From: Argonema antarcticum A004/B2
GTDB lineage: Bacteria; Cyanobacteriota; Cyanobacteriia; Cyanobacteriales; Aerosakkonemataceae
Assembly: GCF_023333585.1 (NCBI RefSeq)
Contig: NZ_JAIQZN010000028.1
Location: 1 to 64,000, forward strand
Reading direction: 5' to 3'
Length of the DNA stretch: 64,000 bases
Numbering within the stretch: position 1 is the stretch's first letter; every line of letters begins with the position of its first letter. Below are positions 26,143 to 36,431 of this stretch, one piece after another. The notes below the pieces were generated by a model. The model made no database searches. It had not been told where the DNA came from and saw nothing but the letters and a program-made list of their open reading frames with translations. A program made the translations under genes and the position numbers.

Positions 26143-27083
26143 AAGTGAAAAAGATTACCGTCTTTGGCAGTATTAATATGGATTTGGTGGCGCGATCGCC
26201 TCGTTTGCCCGTTCCTGGGGAAACTGTGCTGGGTCGCGATTTTTTTACCGCGCCTGGTGGGAAAGGCGCAAATCAGGCGGTAGCAGCGGCGCGTTTGGGT
26301 ATTCCTACCCAGTTAGTTGGGCGCGTTGGTAATGATAACTTTGGCCGATCGGCCCTCACAAATCTTCAAACATTTGGGGTGCAGACAGACCGTATTTTAG
26401 TAGATGAAACGGCTCATACTGGCGTCGCAATTATTGCCGTAGACGACACGGGGCAAAATCATATTATCGTTGTTCCCGGCGCTAACGGGCGCGTGAATGA
26501 GACAGATGTAGAAAATTTGATTAATCTTTTGGATAACGCTGCTGTATTGCTGCTTCAGTTCGAGATTCCTTTAACGGCGGTACTCTCAGCTGCCAAAGCC
26601 GCTCAAAATGCCGGTGTCAGGGTAATTCTCGACCCAGCACCGGCTCAAGTAGATGTCCCGGATGAGCTTTATCCACTTGTTGATATTATCACGCCGAATG
26701 AAATTGAGGCTGGGCAATTGGTTGGTTTTCCGGTAAATAATTTTGAAACGGCAGCGAAAGCGGCGTCTGTGTTGCGCCAAAAGGGTGTGGGAACTGCGAT
26801 CGTCAAATTGGGCGCACAAGGTGTTTGCTGTGCGACGGCAGAGTCAACATTTTTTGTGCCAGCTTTTCCAGTGCAGGCGGTTGATACAGTGGGAGCTGGG
26901 GATGCCTTCAACGGTGGTTTGGCAGCAGCCCTTGCTGAGGGGCAGACGCTTCATGAGGCGGTGGTTTGGGGCGCTGCTGCTGGCGCTATTTCTACAACAA
27001 AATCTGGTGCGATGTCTTCGATGTGCGATCGCGCCACGTTCGACACATTTCTTATTAAAGAATGGCGGACTGGGGAATTTTAG
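26130..27083 (+). CDS. rbsK: Ribokinase (PfkB family)
   Basis: Phosphorylates ribose to ribose-5-phosphate with ATP in the cytoplasm. About 315 residues, of family length. The N-terminal sugar-binding motif is ITVFGSINMD. The first PfkB signature, GGKGANQAVAAARLG, lies at about 43-57, and the second, DTVGAGDAFNGGL, near 253-265, carries the catalytic Asp. Start choice is uncertain: GTG 26130 or GTG 26145, the latter giving MKKITVFGSINMD and standing clear of the upstream fragment. No ribose transporter is adjacent, so another pentose or nucleoside-derived ribose could be the in vivo substrate. Confidence 0.9.
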   Translation: MVRLKVKKITVFGSINMDLVARSPRLPVPGETVLGRDFFTAPGGKGANQAVAAARLGIPTQLVGRVGNDNFGRSALTNLQTFGVQTDRILVDETAHTGVAIIAVDDTGQNHIIVVPGANGRVNETDVENLINLLDNAAVLLLQFEIPLTAVLSAAKAAQNAGVRVILDPAPAQVDVPDELYPLVDIITPNEIEAGQLVGFPVNNFETAAKAASVLRQKGVGTAIVKLGAQGVCCATAESTFFVPAFPVQAVDTVGAGDAFNGGLAAALAEGQTLHEAVVWGAAAGAISTTKSGAMSSMCDRATFDTFLIKEWRTGEF

Positions 27084-27084
27084 A

Positions 27085-27185
27085 TTTTCATTAGTCATTA
27101 ATAAAAAACTTTACACTATTGACTAATGACCAACGACTAATGACCAATAGCAATTCTTCAATCTAAAATCTAAAATCTAAAATTT
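27085..27185. repeat. Heptamer arrays GACTAATGACCAA / AAAATCT
   Basis: The spacer between rbsK and the ADP-ribosylglycohydrolase gene consists mostly of CATTAGT/ATTGACT/AATGACC-type heptamers (27088-27150), followed by AAAATCT units (27160-27185). The array ends just before the ribosome-binding site of the next gene. Confidence 0.8.
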
Positions 27186-27197
27186 AAAGGGGGGATT

Positions 27198-28205
27198 GTG
27201 GAGTCAAAGCGTTATGCCTCTGGATGCTTATTTGGCCTGGGTTTGGGCGATGCCCTTGGTGCTAAGACCGAGTTTTTGAGCGTTGAAGAAATTCTCCGCC
27301 GCTTCCCACCCGACGGGCCGCAGGAACCAACAGGAGATCCCGCACTTGTCACCGATGACACGCAGATGGCTTTATCTGTCGGAGAGGCGCTGGTTGAAGC
27401 GGGTAGAAGATACAGCGCCGCCAGCCTGGAACCTACACTGCGGCGTGCTTTCGTCGCTTGGTGGCTTAGCCCTGACAACAACCGCGCCCCCGGTAGAACC
27501 TGCTTGAGTGCCTGTGCGAACTTGGCAGCCGGTCGCCCTTGGTATCAGGCGACTGTAGCCGAATCCAAGGGTTGCGGTGCGAATATGCGTGTCGCGCCTG
27601 TGGGTCTGCTGCCACTGGAGAGAGATAGTTCGATTCGGGGTGCGATCGCACAATTCCAAGCAGCATTAACCCACGGTCATCCTACCGCCCTTGCAGCTTC
27701 AGATTTGACTGCTTATGCGATCGCCGATCTAGCCGCCGATGGGACTCCAGAAGAACTCCCCCTGCGACTCCGCGCCTACGCTTTATCTCAGCGCACAGTC
27801 TACCACAGCGACTGGCTAGGCCCACTCTGGAAACGTCCTGACACCGACACACCAGAGGAATTCATCAGCCGTGGTTGGGATGAATGTCTGTCGGTACTCG
27901 ATCGTCTCGATGCTGCATTGGCGGAACCGAAGCGCGATCGCGACCCCTGCGAAGCTACGGGTGAGGGATGGGTCGCAGAGGAAGCTTTTGCGACTGGTTT
28001 GTTGTGTTTTCTGTTATTTCCTGAAGAACCACTTGCGGCGTTGCGTCGTGCGGCAGTTACTTCAGGGGATTCAGATTCGATCGCCTGTTTGACTGGTGCT
28101 TTTGCAGGTGCTTATCTGGGGATGGCGGCGTGGCCAAAAGACTGGACGAGTCGGATCGAGTATCGCGACAGGTTGGCCGCGCTGGGCGAACTGTGGGATG
28201 AGTAG
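27198..28205 (+). CDS. ADP-ribosylglycohydrolase family protein
   Basis: A 335-residue, DraG/ARH-type enzyme expected to remove ADP-ribose from proteins or nucleic acids in the cytoplasm. The N-terminus, GCLFGLGLGDALGAKTEF, and the metal-binding TDDTQM (about residues 52-57) are intact, as is the C-terminal GDSDSIACLTGAFAGA, which supplies the other Mg ligands. GTG 27198 is preceded by AAAGGGGGG at short spacing, a strong site. It is followed after 57 bp by the alpha-2-macroglobulin-like gene on the same strand. The GC content looks higher than in that neighbour, which hints at a different history. No ADP-ribosyltransferase is visible nearby. Confidence 0.88.
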   Translation: MESKRYASGCLFGLGLGDALGAKTEFLSVEEILRRFPPDGPQEPTGDPALVTDDTQMALSVGEALVEAGRRYSAASLEPTLRRAFVAWWLSPDNNRAPGRTCLSACANLAAGRPWYQATVAESKGCGANMRVAPVGLLPLERDSSIRGAIAQFQAALTHGHPTALAASDLTAYAIADLAADGTPEELPLRLRAYALSQRTVYHSDWLGPLWKRPDTDTPEEFISRGWDECLSVLDRLDAALAEPKRDRDPCEATGEGWVAEEAFATGLLCFLLFPEEPLAALRRAAVTSGDSDSIACLTGAFAGAYLGMAAWPKDWTSRIEYRDRLAALGELWDE

Positions 28206-28212
28206 CCGATCG

Positions 28213-28237
28213 AAACCCCAGCAGCTATGCTGGGTTT
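28213..28237 (+). terminator. Hairpin between ADP-ribosylglycohydrolase and macroglobulin genes
   Basis: AAACCCCAGCA-gcta-TGCTGGGTTT forms a 10-11 bp stem with a single bulge just after the stop codon. It is followed by AATAATAAAA rather than a T-run, so it may attenuate rather than terminate. Confidence 0.4.
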
Positions 28238-28262
28238 AATAATAAAAAACTAGGTAAAAAAT

Positions 28263-31200
28263 ATGAAATTTGAAATTTGGGGATTGGAAAATCTACCTCA
28301 AGATAGAGGATCTTACTATCGCGTTTGGGTAGAGCAAAAAGGCACCATTAATATAGAAGATTCCTTCAAATTGAAAGAACGCTGGGTAGTCAACGATACC
28401 CGCGAATTACTTTATATTCCCGAAGAATTACCCACTTTTCTCAGATTTTGGACAGAAGAAAACGGCATTTTAGAACAATGTTTGATTCACTTACATAAAC
28501 CACAGTTAGAGACAAAAGCATTAATTTGGTTGCCAACTGCCAAAGTGCGACCCGGTGCTGATATTCAGGGATTTGTCCTACATCGCGATTTATCAGAAAA
28601 TGGCACAATTCAACTATCGCAAAAACCGATAAGTTTAACGCTTGTTGACCCCAGCGGTTTGGAAAGAAGAGCAATTGAAGTAAAAGCGGGATGTTTGCTA
28701 TCGCTATTTCGCCTAGAAATATCAGAACACGACCCTACCGGAGAATGGAAACTTGTCCTCAAACAGGAAGAACTTCAAATTGAGGAAGCAACTGTAGAAG
28801 TAATTCGTTTCGAGAAACCGGAAATCGAAATTCAACATGACTTACCCGGTTGGTTTTTGGTAGGTTCCCAAATTTCGCAATCTGCAAAAGTTCGTTATTT
28901 CTTTGGGGAACCAGTAGAACAAGTCAAACGCGGACAGTTCCTATTGCACCGAGTTATGCAAAACGGGGACAAAGTTCTTGCTAAAGAGATTGTACTCGAT
29001 CATCTGCAACTGCCTGCTGGTGCTTATCAGCTTAACTTGGAATCTGGCGAAACGGGGAACTATGAATGGGAATTAGAAATAGAAGACCCCCAATCTCGCA
29101 CAGGCACTTGTCAGGGCAGTTATAGTGTTGTCGCTCAACCTTTTGATATTTCCATCAATACTATATCGGCTTTTAATCCTCCCAAACCAGACATCCCGGT
29201 CACGATCGAATTTAAAATCGCCGACCCACTTGGCACACCAATCCAGTCAATTCCGATTCAGTTTTCCATCCAAGGAGATGATGAATGTTGGGAATATTTG
29301 GAACAGCCTAATTTAGTTACTGCTGCTAATGGCAAAGTTGTCATCAAAGTGAAGTTCAAAGATGTTGATGACCCGATGACATTTAAGCTGAAAGCATCAG
29401 CGACAATTGAAGGTATCGCGCAACAAATAGAAGAAAGTATCCGGGTGATGCCTTGGATGTCTCAAGATATTTGGTTGGATGCTTCTTTCGACAAGTCGGA
29501 ATACCAACCGGGTGAAATTGTTACCGCAGATATCCGAGTTAAAGGACGACCTGAAATTATTGAAAAAATGACAGTAGGTTCGGCAGAAGTAATTGGTGAT
29601 GTGGTAGTGCGATCGCTCGATTTCAGATTAACAGATGGAGCCGGACAAGTTACATTTAAACTGCCAAAACAAGTAACTTCGCCACTAAATCTCAAAGTCA
29701 GTATATTAAAAGATTTCCCTGAATTTCAAAAACGGGATATTCCATTGCCAGTAAGAGTGTCACAAAATAGCGATAATTCACCACTTTGGAAAGCTACCAC
29801 GGAAGGACTAAAGGAAGTTCCCACAGGGGAAGCAATTCAAGTAAAAGTTAATTTCCCCCAACCGCTGACTGAGGATGCCAAACTTGTCGCCTGGTTAATC
29901 GATCGTCGAATTCCGCGATCGACAAAAGATGATGTTTTAGCTACTCGCTTTACCAGGGAAGCAGCTACCAGAGATTTAAAACGTTTTTCCTCTATCAATA
30001 TTCAGGAATGGTCGAGAATCCAGCAAGAAGCAAGGGTATGTGAAGTAAATTTAGCCGGAGTTTCATGGCATAGTTTTGCGTATGTTGACCAGAATTATCA
30101 AGGTAGACTGATTTTAGTTCGTTTAACCGAAGAAAGTTGGTTCAAAAAGTTATTTGGTTCATCAAGTGAAAATTGGATCGAAGAAAAAAAACAATTCATC
30201 CGCACATTGCTGTGTAGCGCCTACCAGGTTAAAGATGTATCCCAGGTGCTGCAAAGTTTCGGATTGATCGAAGAATTTCAAATCTACCGCGTAGAGTTAT
30301 ATGCAAGAGGTTTTAATCTTGAATTCCAATGGGCAAAACCTTCAAAATCACCCACAAACATTAGCGATAATGAATTAAGGTCGAAAGCGTTCTATCAGTT
30401 AATTCAGATAGCGCAAACCAGAGGTTCTGTAAGGAGAATAGCCAATAATTTTAACCAAGATGACACACCTGAATTTATGCAGGTTCGTAGGGGGGGGCCA
30501 ATGGCGCGAATGATGCCGATGTCAGCACCTGCGGGAGGATTTATGCCGCCAGAAGAAATGGGGGGAATGCCACCAGACTTATCTGATATAGAACTTGCTT
30601 GTTCGTTTGGTGCAAAGAAGAATGATGAGTGTGAAATTGAATCTGTTCAGATGCCTTCCCTGGTGGTGAGAGAAGACTTTATTGAAGTTGAATGTATCGG
30701 CCCGATCGATATCAAAAGCGGTGCAAGTTCGGCAACAATTAACTTTAAAGGTAGCGATGCTATCACCGAATACGATATCGTCATTTTTATTATTGGCGAG
30801 TCGAACTTCGGCACAGCAACTCATCGCGTAACTGTCCGAAATCCCCTATTTACTACGATCAAAAATCCCCCGGAAATGATTTGGGGAGATAAAAGTACGA
30901 TTAGAACAATCGTTCAAAATTTATCCGATCGAGAATTTACCGACGTTACCCTCAAACTGCAAACGGAAAAAATTCGCGCTTCCTTAACAGAACAGGCAAT
31001 TACATTATTGCCACCCAAACAAAGCGTATTGGTAAATTGGGGAATTGAAGCAATAGAAGTAGGCAATGCCAACGTTTTATTATCTTTAGAAACGAAGAAT
31101 TTCCGCGAAATTTCCCAACTAGATACACCGCTGCGAGTGCAACCACCTGGAGAACCAGAAATTGACCGATTTACTGCACCTTTATCACCCGCCAAACCTG

Positions 31201-32750
31201 TAGAATGGGAATTTGAATTAGCGGGAGATGAAATATTTACTTTAGGGATTCTCTCGCTGATGCCAAACGTACAAGCTGCTGTAATTGAAGGCGTGGAATC
31301 TCTAGCGGGATATCCTTATGGATGTTGCGAACAAACTTATGCTTCCACTTTGCCGAATTACATTCTTTACAGATATTTGGAACGGCATAATAAACTAACA
31401 CCTGCATTTGCCAAAAAGCTAACAGAAAATTTGCAAGCAGGACGCGATCGCTACCTGACCATCTTCCGCAATCCTAACACAGGTGGCTTCGGTTTGTGGA
31501 GTGGCGAAAACACTTCCATCTTCCATACTTCCTTAGCATTCAGCTTGTTAGCATTAATCGGTCAAATCGTGGATGTCAACCAAGAAGTATTGGATAAAGC
31601 TGTTTCTTACCTGCAAAATTATCGCCAACCATCTGGCAGTTGGGAACCGCAACGCAGCTTAGAAACACCTTTCCCTTCGACGCTTTCCGAAGCGGGTAAC
31701 ACATCCTTTATCTTTCACGGTGCTAGCTTAGCAAAAATATCTTTACCGGAAACTTTAAAATGGCTAAAACAAAACTTGTCGAGTTATCAAGATGATGAAA
31801 CTTGCCTATCTTTAGTATTAGATGGTTTAACGCGAGTTGAGGCATACCAAGAAACAGAAAAGCAATTCATGGCACAACTCAAGGATATTTTGTTGAACGC
31901 ACAACAGCAAAATGGTACTTGGATTGGTAAAAGCAGTCTGACTGGCCCGATCGAAACTACAGCATACTGCATGATGGCATTAGGTCACGCTTTTTCAGCC
32001 GATATGAACGTGCGAAAATCAATTAAAAAAGGATTAGATTATTTATTAGCAAATCGCCGTTCTACAGGTTGGTATTCGACTCGCGATACTCTCTATGCTT
32101 CTTGGGCAATTGGAGAAGTCGGTCACTTAGCTTGGACAGAATCTGATGTTGAGGGAAAAGTCAGCATTTCTCTCAACAATCAACCTATTAAAGCTTTTGA
32201 TTTTTCCAAAGCTGAAGGTATAGAACAAATCGATTTACTTTATCAAGCACGACGAATCTATTTGGATAAATTCCAGAATGGTAAGAATAAAATATCTTTC
32301 AATTCTTCAGGAGGTTTTAACGCTCACGTTTTGATTGAACTGCATACTTATCGACAATCTGTAAGTACAAACAAGGTACAGAGTATAGGCAATCTGGATA
32401 TCCAATGGAGTCAGCAGCAATTTGCGATCGGCGAATATACAGATTTGAGTTTGCAATTCACACCCAATCAAAGTCTGGAAGCGCTGATGATTGAAATTCC
32501 GATTCCTGCTGGAGTAACCTTCAATCAACAGTCAGATTTGATGGAAGTACCGCAGCAATTTGACCATCTGGAGGTTAACCAAAATAAAGTGGCTTTATTT
32601 GCCTCCAATCTCAACGAACAGATTCAGGTAAAAGCACGTTTCCACGGCGAATTACCGGGAGAAGTACAGGTGAATCCCATCCGCGTTTACCAAATGTACA
32701 AACCGGATTTGATAACGCTAAGCAGTAGCAGTAATTTGGTTGTTAAATAG
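28263..32750 (+). CDS. Alpha-2-macroglobulin-like protein with thioester motif, no signal peptide
   Basis: A 1495-residue protein with macroglobulin-type beta domains over the first 700 residues (for example [37 protein letters not shown]). A methionine/proline-rich segment lies near 740-775 ([20 protein letters not shown]) where a bait region would be. Residues 1010-1290 form the alpha/alpha toroid with the thioester motif C1021-C-E-Q ([10 protein letters not shown]). A C-terminal beta domain ends the protein. Macroglobulins trap proteases covalently. Bacterial forms are usually exported lipoproteins, but this one begins [16 protein letters not shown] without a hydrophobic signal, so it may act in the cytoplasm or be mis-started. 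It follows an ADP-ribosylglycohydrolase gene. Confidence 0.85.
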   Translation: MKFEIWGLENLPQDRGSYYRVWVEQKGTINIEDSFKLKERWVVNDTRELLYIPEELPTFLRFWTEENGILEQCLIHLHKPQLETKALIWLPTAKVRPGADIQGFVLHRDLSENGTIQLSQKPISLTLVDPSGLERRAIEVKAGCLLSLFRLEISEHDPTGEWKLVLKQEELQIEEATVEVIRFEKPEIEIQHDLPGWFLVGSQISQSAKVRYFFGEPVEQVKRGQFLLHRVMQNGDKVLAKEIVLDHLQLPAGAYQLNLESGETGNYEWELEIEDPQSRTGTCQGSYSVVAQPFDISINTISAFNPPKPDIPVTIEFKIADPLGTPIQSIPIQFSIQGDDECWEYLEQPNLVTAANGKVVIKVKFKDVDDPMTFKLKASATIEGIAQQIEESIRVMPWMSQDIWLDASFDKSEYQPGEIVTADIRVKGRPEIIEKMTVGSAEVIGDVVVRSLDFRLTDGAGQVTFKLPKQVTSPLNLKVSILKDFPEFQKRDIPLPVRVSQNSDNSPLWKATTEGLKEVPTGEAIQVKVNFPQPLTEDAKLVAWLIDRRIPRSTKDDVLATRFTREAATRDLKRFSSINIQEWSRIQQEARVCEVNLAGVSWHSFAYVDQNYQGRLILVRLTEESWFKKLFGSSSENWIEEKKQFIRTLLCSAYQVKDVSQVLQSFGLIEEFQIYRVELYARGFNLEFQWAKPSKSPTNISDNELRSKAFYQLIQIAQTRGSVRRIANNFNQDDTPEFMQVRRGGPMARMMPMSAPAGGFMPPEEMGGMPPDLSDIELACSFGAKKNDECEIESVQMPSLVVREDFIEVECIGPIDIKSGASSATINFKGSDAITEYDIVIFIIGESNFGTATHRVTVRNPLFTTIKNPPEMIWGDKSTIRTIVQNLSDREFTDVTLKLQTEKIRASLTEQAITLLPPKQSVLVNWGIEAIEVGNANVLLSLETKNFREISQLDTPLRVQPPGEPEIDRFTAPLSPAKPVEWEFELAGDEIFTLGILSLMPNVQAAVIEGVESLAGYPYGCCEQTYASTLPNYILYRYLERHNKLTPAFAKKLTENLQAGRDRYLTIFRNPNTGGFGLWSGENTSIFHTSLAFSLLALIGQIVDVNQEVLDKAVSYLQNYRQPSGSWEPQRSLETPFPSTLSEAGNTSFIFHGASLAKISLPETLKWLKQNLSSYQDDETCLSLVLDGLTRVEAYQETEKQFMAQLKDILLNAQQQNGTWIGKSSLTGPIETTAYCMMALGHAFSADMNVRKSIKKGLDYLLANRRSTGWYSTRDTLYASWAIGEVGHLAWTESDVEGKVSISLNNQPIKAFDFSKAEGIEQIDLLYQARRIYLDKFQNGKNKISFNSSGGFNAHVLIELHTYRQSVSTNKVQSIGNLDIQWSQQQFAIGEYTDLSLQFTPNQSLEALMIEIPIPAGVTFNQQSDLMEVPQQFDHLEVNQNKVALFASNLNEQIQVKARFHGELPGEVQVNPIRVYQMYKPDLITLSSSSNLVVK

Positions 32751-32756
32751 TAGTCT

Positions 32757-32877
32757 GTAGAGTGCGTCAGACAGCTATAATTTTAAGGTTCTGACACACC
32801 CTACTTAATCTAGGCATTTAAGCAAAAACAAACCTCTGCGTACCTTTGCGGAGACCTTTGCGTCCTTTGCGTTAAAA
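32757..32877. repeat. Palindromic TGCGTCAGA...TCTGACACACCCTAC element and CTTTGCG repeats
   Basis: GTAGAGTGCGTCAGA and TCTGACACACCCTAC are inverted arms (32757-32804), the same family as 54086-54151. From 32832 follow CTCTGCGTACCTTTGCGGAG and CCTTTGCGTCCTTTGCGTT units, a common cyanobacterial intergenic tandem type. The hairpin may terminate the macroglobulin gene. Confidence 0.65.
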
Positions 32878-32933
32878 AATAATCCGATCGCACCTTTGCA
32901 AAAACTCACATCTTCGGCCAACATGAGTAAGAC

Positions 32934-32999
32934 ATGAAACTCGAATCTTTACTCAAACTCGATCGGGCCATTCGCGTTATCGGTTTCGACGATTGGTAA
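32934..32999 (+). pseudogene. Short 5' gene remnant (RAIRVIGFDD)
   Basis: A 21-codon ORF, MKLESLLKLDRAIRVIGFDD then W and stop. The RVIGFDD piece resembles the N-terminus of DUF99 (endonuclease dU-like) proteins, so this may be the first 60 bases of such a gene with the rest deleted. The match is short and from memory; no ribosome-binding site was seen. Confidence 0.25.
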
Positions 33000-33325
33000 A
33001 ATTACAATTTTTGATATGTCAAGGGATATTTCTAATTTATTAAAAAATATTACATAAACTTAAAAAAACTGGAAATAAATTAGTTTTTATGGGCATCTTA
33101 TAATCAGCTACTTCTATTGATAAGATCTGTAAGGTTTATCCTTGGGAGTAAAAGCAGGGTCACTACTATCGACGCATCTCATCAACCTATTAAAACCGAA
33201 TGGCGCTTTTGTGTAGCGTGCGGGAGGCATTAGCTGCTATGATATATGACTCTCAGGGAGAGACTGGTATCGGGGCTAAGTCTTCGGAAAGGATTTAACC
33301 AGTTCTAGAAAGGAAAGTCAAGAAC

Positions 33326-35824
33326 ATGAGTAGAAACGAAATTATAACAGCTGAAGAAACGGATTTAACTAACTGTGAAAGAGAAGCGATTCACCTGCCT
33401 GGTTCCATTCAGCCTCATGGTGTACTTTTGGTATTGAGGGAGCCTCATTTGACAATTTTACAAGTGAGCAACAATACGTTTGAATTTTTCGGTATTCCTG
33501 TGGAAAAATTAATTAGAAAGAATTTGGGGGAATTGCTCGATAATTCTCAATTGGAGCATCTGAAGCAATGTTTATTGACTAATGAAGATCTGGAAACCAT
33601 AAATCCGGTTAAATTATCGATCAAAACGGCTGGGGCCGATCGCTTCTTTGATGGTATCGTCCATAGAATTGATGGTGTCTTAATCCTGGAGTTAGAACCA
33701 GCTATCCATCAAGAAAATAATCTATTTTTAAGCTTTTATCATCATATAAGAGGGGCTGTATCTAAGCTTCAAGATACATCCAATTTAGAGGAGTTATGTC
33801 AAGCGATCGCGCAGGAAATCCGAAAAATTACTGATTTTGACAGAGTTATGGTATATAAATTTAACTCGGAAGGACATGGCTCTGTAATTGCCGAAGATAA
33901 ACGAGAATATTTAGCTGCTTTTTTAGGGCTAAATTACCCGGCGACAGATATTCCTCAATCCTCCAGAAAATTATATTGTTTAAATTGGCTGAGGTTAATT
34001 GCCGATGTGAATTACCAACCCGTTGAAATTATACCAGCTAATAATCCTGTTATCAATAACTCGCTCAATCTAAGTTTTTCTGTCTTAAGAAGCGTATCAC
34101 CCCTTCATATAGAATACCTGCAAAATATGGGTGTTACCGCTTGTATGTCTATATCTTTAATTAAAGACCGGAAACTTTGGGGAGTTGTTGCTTGCCATCA
34201 CTATTCACCCAAGTATGTTTCTTATGAAGTGCGGACAGCTTGCAAATTCCTGGGACAAGTCATGTCTGTAGAACTGGAAGCAAAAGAAAATAATCAAGAT
34301 TATGATTATAAGCTGCAATTAAAATCGATTATTGCTAAGTTTATTGAATATATGTCTAAAGAAAAAAACTTTGGTGATGGCTTGGTTAAGTATTACCCAA
34401 ACTTACTAGATTTGGTCAGCGCTGAAGGAGCCGCAGTCTGTATTGACGGAGATTACAAAATTATCGGCAAAACGCCTTCGGAGGTAGAGATTAAAGGGTT
34501 AATTAAATGGATAGATAATAGGTTTAAACAGGATGTATTTTATACCGATTATTTGGCGAAAATTTATCCAGAAGCAGAAGATTTTAAAGATGTAGGAAGT
34601 GGGTTAATAGGAATTTCAATTTCTCAAACGAGGAGTAATTATGTTTTGTGGTTTCGGCCAGAAGTGATTCAAACAGTGAATTGGGCAGGTAATCCCAATG
34701 AACCGGCTCAAATAAAGGAAAGAATGCTGGATGGGATTTTACGTTTGTCTCCTCGCAAATCGTTTGAATTGTGGAAAGAAATTGTTAGTTTAAAGTCTTT
34801 GCCTTGGAAACAGTGCGAAATTGATGCTGCATACGAACTAAGAAACGCTATTATCAGTATTGTGTTGCGTCAAGCGGATGAGATTGCTAAATTAAATGCA
34901 GCTTTGCAAGAATCGGAAGCGCGAGAAAGAGAAAAAGCGTCTCAGTTAGAAGTAGCTCTTTTAGAACTGCAACACACCCAAACTCAACTGGTGCAGAACG
35001 AAAAAATGTCTAGTTTGGGACAAATGGTAGCTGGTGTTGCTCATGAGATCAATAATCCCATCAACTTTATCTATGGAAATCTGGTTTATGCAGATGACTA
35101 TACCAGAGACTTGCTTGACTTACTAAACTTATATCGCCAGAATTTTCCGTCACCGGGAGATGAGATTACCGAAATAACAGAGGAAATAGACTTAGAATTT
35201 ATGATTGAAGACTTGCCCAAGCTGTTGGGTTCGATGAAAGTGGGGGCCGATCGCATTCGGGAGATTGTTCAGGCACTGCGAACCTTCTCGCGCATTGATG
35301 AAAGCGAAATGAAGGCGGTAGACATTCACGAAGGGATAGATAGCACGCTGTTAATTTTAGGCAATCGGTTCAAAGCAAGCTCCAATCGTCGCGCTATTCA
35401 GGTGATCGAAGAGTATGGCAAACTACCTAAAGTAGAGTGTTACGCGGGTCAGCTAAATCAGGTATTTATGAATATACTGGCAAATGCGATCGATGCTTTT
35501 GATGAGTCGGGAATTCGGAATGGGCAGTCCCAAGTCTTAACGCGCCTGCATCCTACTATCCGAATTCGCACTTACCTTGCAGATAAAAACCGCGTGGTTA
35601 TTAGCATTGCAGATAACGGCCCCGGTATCTCAGAGAAAGTGCAGCGTCGGTTGTTTGACCCGTTTTTTACCACCAAATCTGCCCGCAAAGGTACTGGGAT
35701 TGGGCTGGCGATTAGCCATTCCGTTGTGGTGGAGAAACACGGCGGTAACTTGACTTGTGTCTCAGCGCCGGGACAGGGTGCAGAATTTATTGTTGAGCTT
35801 CCCATCAAACCAAGGCTAAGCTAG
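33326..35824 (+). CDS. Bacteriophytochrome-type sensor histidine kinase
   Basis: An 832-residue red/far-red photoreceptor kinase. PAS (about 15-125; CEREAIHLPGSIQPHG), GAF (about 140-315) with the PATDIPQ motif, PHY (about 325-505), coiled coil (510-560), then a histidine kinase with H-box GVAHEINNPINF, N-box NILANAIDAFDE, G1 DNGPGIS and G2 GTGIGLAIS, all intact. The cysteine for bilin attachment is C17 near the N-terminus, as in biliverdin-binding BphP/CphB proteins. The Cph1-type GAF cysteine is replaced by Leu260 (VSPLHIEYL). It should therefore bind biliverdin, not phycocyanobilin. No response regulator follows; a COP23/WD40/protease run begins 40 bp downstream on the same strand. Confidence 0.93.
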   Translation: MSRNEIITAEETDLTNCEREAIHLPGSIQPHGVLLVLREPHLTILQVSNNTFEFFGIPVEKLIRKNLGELLDNSQLEHLKQCLLTNEDLETINPVKLSIKTAGADRFFDGIVHRIDGVLILELEPAIHQENNLFLSFYHHIRGAVSKLQDTSNLEELCQAIAQEIRKITDFDRVMVYKFNSEGHGSVIAEDKREYLAAFLGLNYPATDIPQSSRKLYCLNWLRLIADVNYQPVEIIPANNPVINNSLNLSFSVLRSVSPLHIEYLQNMGVTACMSISLIKDRKLWGVVACHHYSPKYVSYEVRTACKFLGQVMSVELEAKENNQDYDYKLQLKSIIAKFIEYMSKEKNFGDGLVKYYPNLLDLVSAEGAAVCIDGDYKIIGKTPSEVEIKGLIKWIDNRFKQDVFYTDYLAKIYPEAEDFKDVGSGLIGISISQTRSNYVLWFRPEVIQTVNWAGNPNEPAQIKERMLDGILRLSPRKSFELWKEIVSLKSLPWKQCEIDAAYELRNAIISIVLRQADEIAKLNAALQESEAREREKASQLEVALLELQHTQTQLVQNEKMSSLGQMVAGVAHEINNPINFIYGNLVYADDYTRDLLDLLNLYRQNFPSPGDEITEITEEIDLEFMIEDLPKLLGSMKVGADRIREIVQALRTFSRIDESEMKAVDIHEGIDSTLLILGNRFKASSNRRAIQVIEEYGKLPKVECYAGQLNQVFMNILANAIDAFDESGIRNGQSQVLTRLHPTIRIRTYLADKNRVVISIADNGPGISEKVQRRLFDPFFTTKSARKGTGIGLAISHSVVVEKHGGNLTCVSAPGQGAEFIVELPIKPRLS

Positions 35825-35864
35825 AGACAGTACAGGTCTTTTTCGCTTGAGTAACAGAATAACT

Positions 35865-36431
35865 ATGAAAAAGCGCTCCGAAGCTCAGATATACTCGGCG
35901 TTAGCGATCGCACTCTTGAGTGCATCTACCATAACTCCTCCCAGCCGTGCCCAAAGCAGCACCACCAACTTCTTTTGCGGCACCAGCAACGGCGTCCCGG
36001 CGACCATTGCCCGCACGCCACAAGGAGAAGTGCCGATGATTCTCTGGAATTCGCCAAATCTCGTCAGTTCAGGCGATACCCCTCAAAAAAGTTGTGAGGA
36101 AGTATCTAGCAGACTCCAGACTTACTACAACAACGGCACGCTAAAATATTTCACTACTGGATTTAGGAACGGTCAAACAGTTGTGTGCGTTGCCCAGGAA
36201 GAGAATGGGTCTTGCAGCGGCGAACCGTTATTCGCCCTCAATTCTAATGGCAGCACTCCCAGAGACAGTCTGCAAAGGATATTTCGCATCCGCGTTGCTT
36301 CTGCGGCCCCTATCAGCGAATCCACCCTGCCTGTCTACATCAGTCTAGATAAATTTTTAAACGGTCAGTATACGCCTATGGGAAGCGCTTCCAACCGTTC
36401 TAAACCTGAAAGTTCCGATCGGCGGCAGTGA
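35865..36431 (+). CDS. COP23-domain exported protein
   Basis: A 188-residue protein. A signal peptide (ALAIALLSASTITPPSRAQ) is followed by a COP23 domain, named for the 23-kDa circadian oscillating membrane protein of Cyanothece. Features are FFCGTSNGVPATIART, MILWNSPN, a paired-cysteine pattern (KSCEEVSSRLQTYYNNG; VVCVAQEENGSCSG) and a C-terminal strand, with DKFLNGQ near the end. Function unknown. ATG 35865 is preferred over an upstream TTG. Its TGA overlaps the ATG of the next gene (TGATG), implying translational coupling with the WD40 lipoprotein. Confidence 0.85.
   Translation: MKKRSEAQIYSALAIALLSASTITPPSRAQSSTTNFFCGTSNGVPATIARTPQGEVPMILWNSPNLVSSGDTPQKSCEEVSSRLQTYYNNGTLKYFTTGFRNGQTVVCVAQEENGSCSGEPLFALNSNGSTPRDSLQRIFRIRVASAAPISESTLPVYISLDKFLNGQYTPMGSASNRSKPESSDRRQ

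Larger units (their letters stand above)
32751..33325. other. Intergenic region upstream of the phytochrome gene
   Basis: 575 bp containing the palindromic and CTTTGCG repeats, the short RVIGFDD remnant and an AT-rich stretch (33000-33110). The phytochrome start is preceded by GAAAGGAAA. No promoter boxes were confidently identified. Confidence 0.5.
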
